From CAVQFB01 sp963711675 (GTDB lineage: Bacteria > Acidobacteriota > Terriglobia > Terriglobales > Acidobacteriaceae), in NCBI GenBank assembly GCA_963711675.1, contig CAVQFB010000015.1, positions 1-64,000 on the forward strand: a DNA stretch of 64,000 nt. Direction: 5' to 3'. Position numbers and translations under genes: made by a program. The notes beneath the pieces are model-generated. The model worked only from the letters and a program-made list of their open reading frames with translations. It did not search any database and was not told the origin of the DNA. This document shows, piece after piece, positions 1 to 8,927 of the stretch. The stretch's first letter is position 1; each line of letters starts with the position of its first letter.

Positions 1-1
1 T

Positions 2-1457
2 GTGAAGGGCAGTCCCAAGTTTACCCGCATGATGATGAACTTTGGCGTTGGTCCTGAAAAGCTGCTCGACTACTTCGGCAAGTGGATGGGCGCGGTTGCA
101 ACCAACTCGCCAGAGAACCAAGTGTACGCGATGTCGCGTTACGACAAGAACAGGCACGTCTTGTACGTCGACGGAGACGATAACAACTTCCTCAAGATCG
201 CGAGCGACGGCACGGTCACGCGGCATCAGAACGGCTATGAAGACATGCTGTTCAAGGATGGGAACGAGAACTTCTGCGACCCGTTGTGCGCCGACCTTGC
301 CAAATTGAACGCAAACCATGCTCTGAAGCCAGGAGGTGGGGATTCAGCAAGAAATTCTCGACACTATCCTGTATTCAGAAAACGGTGTGGGTCGTGACGA
401 CGCCCACGCAATCCTGATGACCTCGATCTTGGCACTGTTCTTCTACGAACGCGTGCCATCTAACCCATACATCTACCTGTACGGCGCGGGCGCGTCGATG
501 AAGAGCTCGCTGGCTGTAAAGGTTGGCAAGCTGTTACAAGGCCACCGCTTTGCGCCACGTCCCTCAACTGAAGACGAAGAGAAACTGAAAGCCCTGGCAA
601 TGTCCATGCCGTTCATCGTGCTGGATGAAGCCAACAACCTGAAGCGGCTGATGAACATCCTGAAGACGCTAGCTACCGGCGGTATGGATACGCGTCGTGA
701 GTTGTACACAACATGCAGTATGCGGCACACACCATACCAAGCTCGCATCTGGATGACAGCCAACACCGCGTCGTTGACCAACGAAACTATCTCAGCGCGA
801 ATGATGATAATTGATGCCGGCGAGCGGACTGAGACGGAGCCGTCCAGAAGAAGATGAGCACTATCTGATCTGGTCGAACGAGCGTCGCAATGAACTGTGG
901 ACCGAGCTGGTAGCTCGGTTGAGTAGGGCCATGGTCGAGTTGCGGGATGCAGACAGAGGCCAGCCAGGGCGATCTCACCAGCGCGCATCGTATGTCAAGT
1001 TTCTTCGTATTCGGGCGGACGTTGGCTCGGCAAGAAGGTTGGGAGAAGGAGTTTCTCCGGCAGCAATGCAAGCTATCGATGTCGCCAGAAGGTCACGAGT
1101 TCCGAAGGCAACGACATCCTTGATCTGGTCGAAATGCTTCCAGCGTCGTATGCCAACACACCGCGTAAAGCCAGCGATTGGGCTGCGATACTGTCGGCCT
1201 TAGTGCGTGAGCCGAACGTCGAGCTGAAGCGGGCGGTTGCGCGAACCGCGTACGTTGCCCACCAGTTCACCGCTAATCAGCACATGCTGACGATGAAGTG
1301 TGGCATGTTCACCAAGGTGGACAAGAAGCGGCATACGACTTACTACGGGTTCAAGAATCTGAACGGACACGGAACTTTTGTGGATGAAGTGGCATTTGGG
1401 GGAGTTGGGGCCGACTCGCCGGAAGGCCAGTCGAAGGCTGGTGAAAAGGCGAACTAA
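2..1457 (+). pseudogene. Phage/plasmid-type replication ATPase (primase-helicase-like), partial and frameshifted
   Basis: The reading frame moves 2 to 3 (near 336), 3 to 1 (near 830), 1 to 2 (near 960) and 2 to 3 (near 1100), so no single intact protein is encoded. Joined, the pieces form one protein that probably enters from outside the window. The middle piece (336-857) has a Walker A-like YGAGASMKSSLA, a Walker B-like PFIVLDEAN and a sensor-1-like IWMTANTAS, as in P-loop ATPases of phage and plasmid replication proteins. The last piece (EGNDILDLVEMLPASYANTP onward) runs to a TAA at 1457. All four shifts go the same way, each equal to one extra base. The exact family is not recognised; a viral primase/helicase C-terminal module is the best guess. 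It probably belongs to an integrated element lying mainly to the left. Confidence 0.55.
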
Positions 1458-2060
1458 CCAGTGGCGAGTTGAGGCCTCTCGCTATCTGTTGAAGAAATAG
1501 GGTTTAAGGCGACAGCCAGTATGTGCAAGGTTCAATTTGGCGAGCGAGTAGTTAGTCTTTTCTCTCTTCTTATAGAAAAAGAAAAAGAGAGGGAAGAAAA
1601 GAAGAGAAAGAAGAGCGCAAGAGAGACGGTAAGGAATTGCCCCGCCTCGCCTCGCCGCAGTTGTTCCGGGCCTCACGGCCAGCTCGCTCTGCTGGTTGCG
1701 AGAGTGACCAGTGAACCGAACGTGGGGGGCTCATTTTTCCTCACAACAATGTCGTCTCGAGCCGACGCCCTGCCACGTGCGTGTTCCCGCGACTCAAGAA
1801 CTTTCTCCTACGAGAGTGAATTAAGTTCCACCTCCGAGAACCGACTACGCCAATTAACTGCCCAGCAATTGGAGGCACAGTCGCATGACGCTGGGATAGC
1901 TTCCGAGTAGCCGCCCATGCTGGAACAATCCGTTGGCTGGCCCCGTGTTGGAAAAGGGCTCAAGAGCGATACAATTTTCAGCGGTTTAGAAACGAAAAAA
2001 GAGATCACAGGTAGGAACTGGACATCTGGAATTCCTGACACGACTTGAAGGGGGCACATC
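1458..2060. other. Intergenic region with polypyrimidine/polypurine tract
   Basis: No convincing gene was seen. A pyrimidine-rich run (about 1554-1573) is followed by an almost pure purine run (about 1576-1622), giving a mirror-like, partly self-complementary tract. The rest presumably contains the promoter of the following nitric oxide reductase gene. I could not find a clear FNR, NsrR or NnrR site. Confidence 0.4.
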
Positions 2061-4349
2061 ATGATCGCCACCTCTGCCGAACCTACGAGCTCTCTCCGTG
2101 GTGGAGACACTCGGTCATCCTCGTAATGATCGCCGGCTTCTCGGTTCTATCTTTGGTCACGGTACTGACCTACACGAACGCTCCACCGATCCCCGAGCAG
2201 GCCGTGGATGCCGCGGGCACGGTGGTGTTTACCGGGGCCGACATCCAAATGGGCCAGGAGGTGTTTCTCAAGTACGGGCTCATGGAGCACGGGAGTTTGT
2301 GGGGCCACGGGGCTTACCTTGGTCCTGATTACAGTGCGGAGTACCTGCATAGGCTCGGCGAGGTGACTCTGGACACGATCGCGGCCGAGAAGTACGGCAA
2401 ACTCTTTGCCAGCTCTCGCCGGACGAGCAGAGCGTCGTATCTGCGCGGACGCTGACGGTGCTCAAGGAAAACCGGTACGAACCTGCCTCGCGAACTCTCC
2501 GGCTCTCGTCAGGCGAGGTGGCTGCCTACCGCACACAGCTTCCCGAATGGAGCGAGTATTTCACCCGGAAGGACGCCGCTCCCGGGCTTACCAGCCAACT
2601 ATATTCAGAACCCCGGGGAGATTAAGGCTCTGACCGCCTACTTCGCTTGGGCGGCCTGGGCCACAACGGCGAATCGTCCCGGGAAGGATTACTCATACAC
2701 CAACAACTGGCCCTACGAGCCCATCGCGGGAAACCGTCCTTCCACCGAGGCCTATGTTTGGAGCGCCTTGAGTCTCATCACCCTCCTGGCAGGGCTGGGT
2801 CTGATCCTCTTCGTCGTCGGCAAGTTCGACTACCTGGGCTGGAAGGGCGAGGGCGGCTGGCTCCCATGTCATGCACTCCGCTCCCCCTGCTTTGAAGCTC
2901 ACGCCCAGCCAGTGGGCTACGGGATGGTTCTTCGCCATCGTGGCCCTCCTGTTTCTGGCGCAATCATTCCTGGGAGGCGTGCTCGCCCACTATCGGGTGG
3001 AGCCCGGAGCCTTTTACGGGCTCGACATCGCCCGCTGGCTGCCCTACAACCTGGCGCGCACCTGGCACCTCCAACTCGCCATCTTCTGGATCGCGACGGC
3101 CTGGGTGGGCGGCGGCCTTTTCCTGGCGTCGTGGGTCGGCGGCGAGGAGCCCAAACACCAGAGGACCGGCGTCTACGCACTCCTCGGGGCGCTGGTGGTG
3201 GTCGTCGTCGGCAGCTTGGCAGGCGAGGCCCTCGGCATCAACGACAAGCTGGGGCAGCTCTGGTTCTGGTTCGGCCACCAGGGTTCCGAGTACCTGGACC
3301 TCGGGCGGTTCTGGCAGTTACTGCTGGCAGTTGGCCTTCTCTTCTGGCTGTTTCTGATGTTTCGGGCGCTCAAGCCCGCCTTCAAGAGCCCTGACAAGCG
3401 CGAACTGTCCTCACTGTTTCTGTACGCGGCCGTGGCCATCCCTCTCTTCTACCTGCCCGCTCTTTTCTATGGCCCTCACACCAACTTCGCCGTCATCGAC
3501 AACTGGCGCTTCTGGATCATCCATCTTTGGGTGGAGGGATTCTTCGAACTCTTCGCGACGGTGCTGGTGGCGATCATGTTCCACCAGATGGGCATGGTCA
3601 GCACCAAGACCGCCACGCGCCTGATCTACCTGGATGCCATCCTGTATCTCAGCGGCGGGATCATCGGCACAGGCCACCATTGGTACTTCACAGGCCAGGG
3701 AACGCTGAACATGGGCCTGGCGGCGTGCTTCTCCGCTCTGGAAGTTGTGCCCCTAACGCTTCTGACCCTGGACGCCTGGGACTTCATCAAGCTGAGGAAG
3801 GCGCAGTGTTCCGCGTGCGGCCACGATCTGGCTTGGGGCCAGAAGTGGTCCATCTACTTCCTCATGGCCGTGGGTGTCTGGAACTTCGTCGGCGCAGGGA
3901 TCTTCGGGTTCCTGATCAACCTGCCGATCGTGTCCTACTTCGAGGTGGGCACCACGCTCACCCCCAATCACGGACACGCCGCACTGTTTGGTGTCTTTGG
4001 GATGTTGGCCTTGGCGGTCCTGGTCTTTTGCTTGAGGGCCATGCAATCCGACACCACATGGAAAGAGACGGAGAAGTTCATCCGGGTGGGCTTCTGGGGT
4101 GCCAATGTGGGCCTCGCGCTCATGATCATCCTGGATCTGTTCCCCGGAGGAGTAATCCAGCTCTGGGATTCCATCGCTAACGGGTATTGGCACGCGCGCC
4201 GCCTGACATTCCTGATGGGCGGCGCCTACCACAAGCTGGAATGGCTGCGCATGGTGGGGGATATGGTCTTCCTCTTCGCCGGCGCCTTGCCCATCACGCT
4301 CGGCGCGATGCGCAGTGTGTGGAAAAGGGATCTTTCTCCCACGGCGTAA
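2061..4349 (+). pseudogene. norB: Quinol-dependent nitric oxide reductase (qNOR, NorB/NorZ type), frame interrupted four times
   Basis: qNOR is a membrane heme-copper-oxidase relative that reduces NO to N2O with quinol electrons. The start ATG at 2061 follows GAAGGGGG. From there to the stop is 2289 bp, about 762 residues, the normal qNOR length. The frame changes 3 to 2 (near 2090), 2 to 1 (near 2412), 1 to 2 (near 2590) and 2 to 3 (near 2865), so the net shift is zero. Joined, the protein has an N-terminal PWWRHSV membrane segment, the qNOR periplasmic domain (FTGADIQMGQEVFLKYG, YIQNPGEIKALTAYFAWAAW) and a NorB core from 2871. The core carries the expected histidine motifs: RTWHLQLAIFW, GTGHHWYFTGQ and TPNHGHAALFG. 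No norC, NorD/Q or regulator lies next to it. A net-zero shift and normal length argue for sequence error or very recent damage rather than old decay. Confidence 0.85.
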
Positions 4350-4515
4350 AGGCTGCACCCCACCGGATCCCGCGCGGCTAGAAATTCGGAAGTTGGGAGA
4401 ACAATGCCTCGATCAGATGGCGAAAAACCTTTGCAAGAACTGAACGCTCCTCGATCCCACATGAGGAGGACTCTCTGTAGGGCCTGCGTTCAATTTAAGG
4501 GCGAGTGACGCTAGT

Positions 4516-4587
4516 GCTTTTTCGGACGCGACGCCGGATGAGTGCTCAAGGCTGAAAGAAAGTGTGAGGCGTCGCGTTCGAAAAAGC
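4516..4587. repeat. 20-bp inverted repeat with 32-nt loop
   Basis: Left arm 4516-4535 (GCTTTTTCGGACGCGACGCC) pairs with right arm 4568-4587 at 19 of 20 positions. The 32-nt spacer is 4536-4567. It lies in the otherwise empty 4350-4837 interval, about 250 bp beyond the 3' end of the IS91-like transposase gene. It could be the terIS-side structure of that element, a bidirectional terminator for norB, or an unrelated repeat. Confidence 0.7.
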
Positions 4588-4837
4588 CGTCAGAAGGAAG
4601 CCGCTGGCGCGGCGGACGCGGGACCTATGCAAATTGAATGGAGTGAGGCAGAGGGGTTGAAGTTAGGTGGAGTGGTCAAAGCCGCTGGAGTCGCAGCCGG
4701 CGCACCTGTGCAAAGACGAGTCGATGGCGGAAGTGAGCCGAGGCAGGGACAAGAAGAAGGTTTCTGGGGGCTATGGAGACAGACTTCGGCGAAACGCTGG
4801 GAAGCGCGTCGAGAGTGCGGTGGGTACGTGAATGATT

Positions 4838-6017
4838 TCATGCAGCCGTGGCCAGGAGCGGTGGGGAACGGAGTTGGAGTTGTGGGGCTGTGAATCGTTC
4901 GACAACGGCCATCGGTCCACCGCACTTGGGACAGCGCCAGAGCGGGTGCGCTGTAGCGGTTGAGGTTTCCGCTTCGTTTTTCGGGGGAGTCGCGTGGAGA
5001 GCGGCGAAGCACCGTGGCAGCAGAGCAGCGCGCCTTCGGTTGGCGAGGAAGCCGAAGTGGCGGATGCGGACAAAGCCCTTGGGGAGCAAGTGAAGGAGAA
5101 AGCGACGGAGAAACTCATCGCGTGATAGCGACATCAGCTTGTGCCCATTGTTGTGAGCGGAGTCGCGCCAACGAAAGGTGACTTGGCCGTCGTCGAATGA
5201 AACCAGTCTATGGTTGGAGATGGCGACGCGGTGGGTATAGCGGCCGAGATACTGCAGCACGTACTCGGGTCCGCCGAAGGGTGGTTTGGAGTAGACGATC
5301 CAATCTTTGCGGAAGAGCGGACGCAGCAGGGGAAGGACTTGGGATGGGCGAGCGGTGCGAGTTCTCCGGCCAGGTGCAGTTGACCGCGTCGAAGGCAGAC
5401 TTCAGGCCGGCGACGAACTTGCCATGAAAGACGCGCCGGAGTACAGCGATGGGAAGGAAGAAGCGTGGGTGCGAGCGAATCCAGCGGGCGTGATCGCGGG
5501 AGAGTCCGCCGGCGGGAACGACACAGTGGACATGGGGATGAAGTTGGAGTTTCTGGTTCCAGGTATGGAGCACGCCGAAGAAGCCGATCTCGGCTCCGAG
5601 ATGAGCGGGATTGCGCGCCACTTCGAGTAGAGTTGCTGCGCTGGCCCGAAGCAGCAAACCATAGATGAGTTTCCTGTTCTGGAGTGCTAACGAAGCCAGT
5701 TGCGGCGGCAGCGTGAAGACGACATGGACGTAGGGCGTGGGCAGCAGTTCGCGACGACGTGCCGCGATCCAGCGTTCACGGGCACCGGTCTGACACTTCG
5801 GGCAATGCCGATTGCGGCAGCTGTTGTACGAGATGGTGGCACGATGTCCGCAGCGAGTGCACTGATCGATATGGCCGCCGAGTGCGGCGGTACGACAGCG
5901 CGCGATGGCCCGCAGGACCTTCAGATGAATCCAGCGGAGCCAGTGACGGTTGCGCTCAATGAAGTCTGTGCCTGCGCTGCGAATGATATCGGCCACCTCT
6001 AACTGTGGCCGACTCAT
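4838..6017 (-). pseudogene. IS91-family transposase (HUH rolling-circle), frameshifted
   Basis: The N-terminal zinc-finger region (CTRCGHRATISYNSCRNRHC) precedes the HUH metal-binding motif HPHVHCVVPAGG. The C-terminal part carries the catalytic-tyrosine motif YLGRYTHRVAIS and a late CPKCGG knuckle. The frame is lost after residue about 220 (near 5350) and regained by about 5320. The missing link GELAPLAHP...LLRPLFRKDWIVYSKPPFGGPEYV can be read in the other frames, so at least one and probably two single-base changes are present. Total length (about 393 codons) is normal for the family. The ATG at 6017 directly follows the stop codon of the recombinase (TAGATG), so the two genes were probably translationally coupled. 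Confidence 0.85.
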
Positions 6018-6894
6018 CTACTCCTCCTCGGACGACCTGCCTTTCTTCAGCACCAGCGCATCCAGCGGACTGGGCGTGGCATGCAGGTGCCGTTGCGAGA
6101 GGTGGAGATAGCGAGCGGTTTCTTTCAGATCGTGATGGCCTAACAGGATCTGGATGGTGTGCAGGTCGGCGCCGGCTTCGAGCAAGTGGGTGGCGAAGCA
6201 ATGGCGGAGTACGTGGGGATAGATCACGTTTCTTAATCCCGGCGCGGCGGGCGGCCTCGACGCAAGCGTGGTAGGGCGTCTTGTCATCCGTGGGGTGATC
6301 CCCGCTGTGCCAGCGGTTGCCGGGAAATAACCAGACGGACTTTTTGCGCAAACGTCGCCAGTGAGCGCGCAGTTCTTCGAGCAGGACAGGGCTGAGCATG
6401 ACATCGCGGTCTTGCCCTCCTTTGCCATCTTGAATGTGCACGACCATTCGTCGGCTATCGATATCGCTGACTTTCAGGCGCGTGAGCTCGGTGCGGCGCG
6501 CACCGGTGCCGTACAGGGTCATCAAAATGGTGCGATAGAAAGGAGTCGGCGCAGCCTCGATGAGCTGGGCTACTTCTTCCTGACTGAGAACCGTGGGCAG
6601 GCGATAGCGCTTCTTGGGATAGGGAGTGTCGGCAATGCTCCAGGGTCTCTTGAGCGTCTGGATGTAGAGGAAGCGCAGAGCGCAGAGATGGTTGGTCACC
6701 GAACCGGGAGTCAGTTTGTGCACGGTGAAGAGTTGGGCTTGGTACTCGCGGATGTGCTGCGGTCCTAGGCGATCGGGCGAGCAGTGGAAGTGCTGGGCGA
6801 AGCGCTCGATGAAGCGAATGTAACGCTGCGTGGTAGCCTCAGAGTAATGACGACGCTGGAGTTCTTCCAGCATCATTTTGCGTAGATGGGTCAC
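6018..6894 (-). pseudogene. Tyrosine recombinase/integrase, frameshifted near 6235
   Basis: A core-binding domain (MLEELQRRHYSEATTQRYIRF) leads into a catalytic domain. The first catalytic Arg is in LYGTGARRTELTRLK. The C-terminal HxLRH motif (PHVLRHCFATHLLEAGADL), the GHHDLKETARY box and the tyrosine YLHLSQ are read in another frame, downstream of a one-base change in the AAGAAACGTGAT stretch near 6235. The start chosen is GTG at 6894, because AGGAGG sits 7 nt upstream (6907-6902). Longer starts further upstream lack such a site. This gene type accompanies IS91-like transposases, here the next gene with no spacer. Confidence 0.85.
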
Positions 6895-6915
6895 AGGGAC
6901 ACCTCCTTGTGACCC
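6888..6915 (-). promoter_or_regulatory. Hairpin enclosing the Shine-Dalgarno sequence of the recombinase gene
   Basis: Perfect 8-bp arms, GGGTCACA (6888-6895) and TGTGACCC (6908-6915), enclose a 12-nt loop that contains the AGGAGG ribosome-binding site. One arm overlaps the GTG start codon. In RNA this would bury the start codon and expose or strain the ribosome site. As DNA it could be a recombinase binding site or the oriIS-side end. Confidence 0.6.
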
Positions 6916-7139
6916 ACAATTATCTGAGCCGAAAATCAGGACTGCCGACATCACCCACGCGGCAGCGTCCGCCGCGCCAGCGGCTTCGTTCTGACGGGCA
7001 AACCGGAAATTATTGGTTCGTCCGTCGGATTAGTACTTAGAAATGGGCTTCCCTGAATTCCCCGAATCGCCGCTCCCCTGCAATTCACGTGCGCCTTATG
7101 CGACTGAAATTGCACTCACTCAGCAGAAGGGCCTATTCC

Positions 7140-8471
7140 CTACGCCCCCTTCTCCCCCTCCGTCCAGCCTTCTTCCTTCGCCTTCGCCAGCAGCCACTCC
7201 TGCAATTCTCGCTGGATCGCCGGATGCACTTCCACAAAACTAAGCCCGATCAGCCCACCCGGACTCGCCCATACCACCTTTGCCTTCGCTTCGAAGTAGG
7301 AATCGCCCTCCGGCAGCTTGAATGCCAACTCAAGCGCAGCCCCGTGATTAAGCGTCTCGGAAGATTGCACCGCCATGCCCCCGGAGCTGATGTTCACGCT
7401 GGTGGCTTCGATCTGGCGGTCGTCAAGCGTCAGGTCAACCGGCAATTCAATGGTGACCCTGAAGTAGCGCTTCCCTGCGTCGTTCAGCGAGCCCGGAGCG
7501 TCCGGGCCCATGTACGCTTCTTCCTTCTTATACTTCTCCAGCTTGCGGCGAAGGGTGCGTCCGGAAATTCCCAGCTGCTGCGCCGCTTGCGCCTGATTTC
7601 CGTTCGTGGCGGCCAGCGCCTGAAAGATCATCTTCTTCTCCATCTCTTCCAGGTTGCCGCTGAACGTCGTAGCCGCCGTCGCCGGTTCTGGAAGGCCGCA
7701 GATCACGGCGGGCAGATCCGACGCCCGAATCTCCTTCGTATCCGGCTTGACGTTCGTCGCCACTCGAAGCACGACATTTTTCAGTTCGCGCACGTTTCCC
7801 GGCCACGAGTATCGCTGCAGCACTTCCTTGGCTTCGCTGGTGAACCGCGCCGCCGGCAGATTTTTGTCGAGGAAATGCTCCGCAATTGCGACCACGTCAT
7901 CAGGGCGCTCGCGCAAGGGCGGGACCCGCAACTGGAACTGTGAGAGCCGGTGGTAAAGATCCCGCCGGAACTTGCCCGCCACCACCTCATCTTCAAGATT
8001 GCGATTGGTGGCAGCGATCACGCGCACATGGATCGCGACTTTCTTGTGACCGCCCAGCCGGTAGTAAGGCACTCCATCGAGTACGCGGAGCAGCTTGGCT
8101 TGAACTTTTGCGTCAAGTTCGCCGATTTCGTCGAGAAAGAGCGTGCCCTGGTCCGCAAGCTCGAACAACCCAGGCTTCGTGTTTTCCGCCCCGCTGAACG
8201 CGCCTTTTTCGTAGCCGAAGAGCTCGCTTTCGACCAGATGTTCGGGCAGCGCAGCACAATTCACGTCGATGAAAGGTTTTCCACAATGCAGCGAGTGTTG
8301 ATGGATCGCCTGCGCCACCAGTTCCTTGCCGCTTCCAGTTTCACCAACGATGAGGACTGCGGCATCGTTCTTCGCCACGCGCTCGACCGTGACCATAAGC
8401 TTTCGCATGGTGTCGCTACGGACCACTGCCGTGGTGCCGTCAACCAACTTCATTTCGGTGGCGGGTTTCAT
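7140..8471 (-). CDS. Sigma-54-dependent transcriptional activator with C-terminal PilZ domain
   Basis: The 443-aa protein has no receiver or other N-terminal sensor domain and starts almost directly with the AAA+ core. Visible motifs are Walker A GETGSGKE (43-50), the sigma-54 contact loop as GAFSGA (90-95, usually GAFTGA), Walker B LFLDEIGE (111-118) and WPGNVRELKN. A Fis-type helix-turn-helix (NGNQAQAAQQLGISGRTLRRKL) follows at about 290-315, then a PilZ domain at about 330-425 with NISSGG. The usual RxxxR of c-di-GMP-binding PilZ domains reads KRYFR here, so ligand binding is uncertain. Expected role: activating RpoN-dependent promoters, possibly with output tuned by c-di-GMP. It is divergent from the GvpF/L-like gene across 456 bp that contain two palindromes. 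Confidence 0.9.
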   Translation of the reverse strand: MKPATEMKLVDGTTAVVRSDTMRKLMVTVERVAKNDAAVLIVGETGSGKELVAQAIHQHSLHCGKPFIDVNCAALPEHLVESELFGYEKGAFSGAENTKPGLFELADQGTLFLDEIGELDAKVQAKLLRVLDGVPYYRLGGHKKVAIHVRVIAATNRNLEDEVVAGKFRRDLYHRLSQFQLRVPPLRERPDDVVAIAEHFLDKNLPAARFTSEAKEVLQRYSWPGNVRELKNVVLRVATNVKPDTKEIRASDLPAVICGLPEPATAATTFSGNLEEMEKKMIFQALAATNGNQAQAAQQLGISGRTLRRKLEKYKKEEAYMGPDAPGSLNDAGKRYFRVTIELPVDLTLDDRQIEATSVNISSGGMAVQSSETLNHGAALELAFKLPEGDSYFEAKAKVVWASPGGLIGLSFVEVHPAIQRELQEWLLAKAKEEGWTEGEKGA

Positions 8472-8720
8472 GTAAGCCGGCTCAAGAAGAAGCGACTCAC
8501 TGCATTATCGGCAGTCGAGTCCCTCTCCTTCTTAGCATCCCAGGAACAACGCAAGGTAGGTTACGGAAGTTTAATGATTCGTATGAGTTACAAGCCACCG
8601 ACGCGTTTGCGACGATGAGAAACAAATGAGAGAAACTGCGCCTTGAGAACGCGACCGAAGCATGCCGTGCGGGGAATATTCAGCAAGGCTTCTGCGACAT
8701 GACCTCCAGTCAACCACATA

Positions 8721-8773
8721 TTGCACAGTGCAAAATTCTTCCCGGCGATGCTACATGCAACGAAATGGTTGCA
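8721..8773. promoter_or_regulatory. Pair of palindromes built from TTGCA/TGCAA half-sites
   Basis: TTGCACAGTGCAA (8721-8733) is a perfect odd palindrome. About 37 bp away centre to centre, TGCAAC-GAAATG-GTTGCA (8756-8773) is a second perfect dyad sharing the TGCAA half-site. They lie between the divergent sigma-54 activator (start 8471) and the gvpF/L-like gene (start 8928) and may be operators for either. Nothing else was seen in 8472-8927. Confidence 0.45.
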
Positions 8774-8927
8774 ATTTCAGCCAGCGAAGAAGTAAGATGC
8801 AGTTGAACGCAGTATTAAAAGCGTTCAATCTCGTCGTGGTACCGCCCTTTCTTCCAGGATTTTAAAAAAGAACAACCAGCTTGAGAGGCGCAGACGTTTG
8901 CCTCTTGCCCGGTTCGGAGAGATCGAT

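Larger units (their letters stand above)
4516..6915 (-). mobile_element. IS91-like element carrying tyrosine recombinase plus HUH transposase (ends not determined)
   Basis: The unit consists of a phage-type integrase followed directly by an IS91-family transposase on the minus strand, a combination known in IS91-like elements. IS91 elements lack terminal inverted repeats and target duplications, so the borders cannot be set by eye. I used the inverted repeat at 4516-4587 and the hairpin at 6888-6915 as provisional limits. Both genes have broken frames as sequenced. Confidence 0.5.

Noticed and set aside
1521..1910. 129-codon plus-strand frame downstream of the ATPase remnant
   Set aside because: Starts in the polypurine tract and gives a Lys/Glu/Arg low-complexity stretch followed by non-protein-like sequence; no ribosome site.
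4564..4893. 109-codon plus-strand frame near the IS91 transposase end
   Set aside because: It overlaps the inverted repeat and the antisense of the transposase C-terminus, with no motif or ribosome site.
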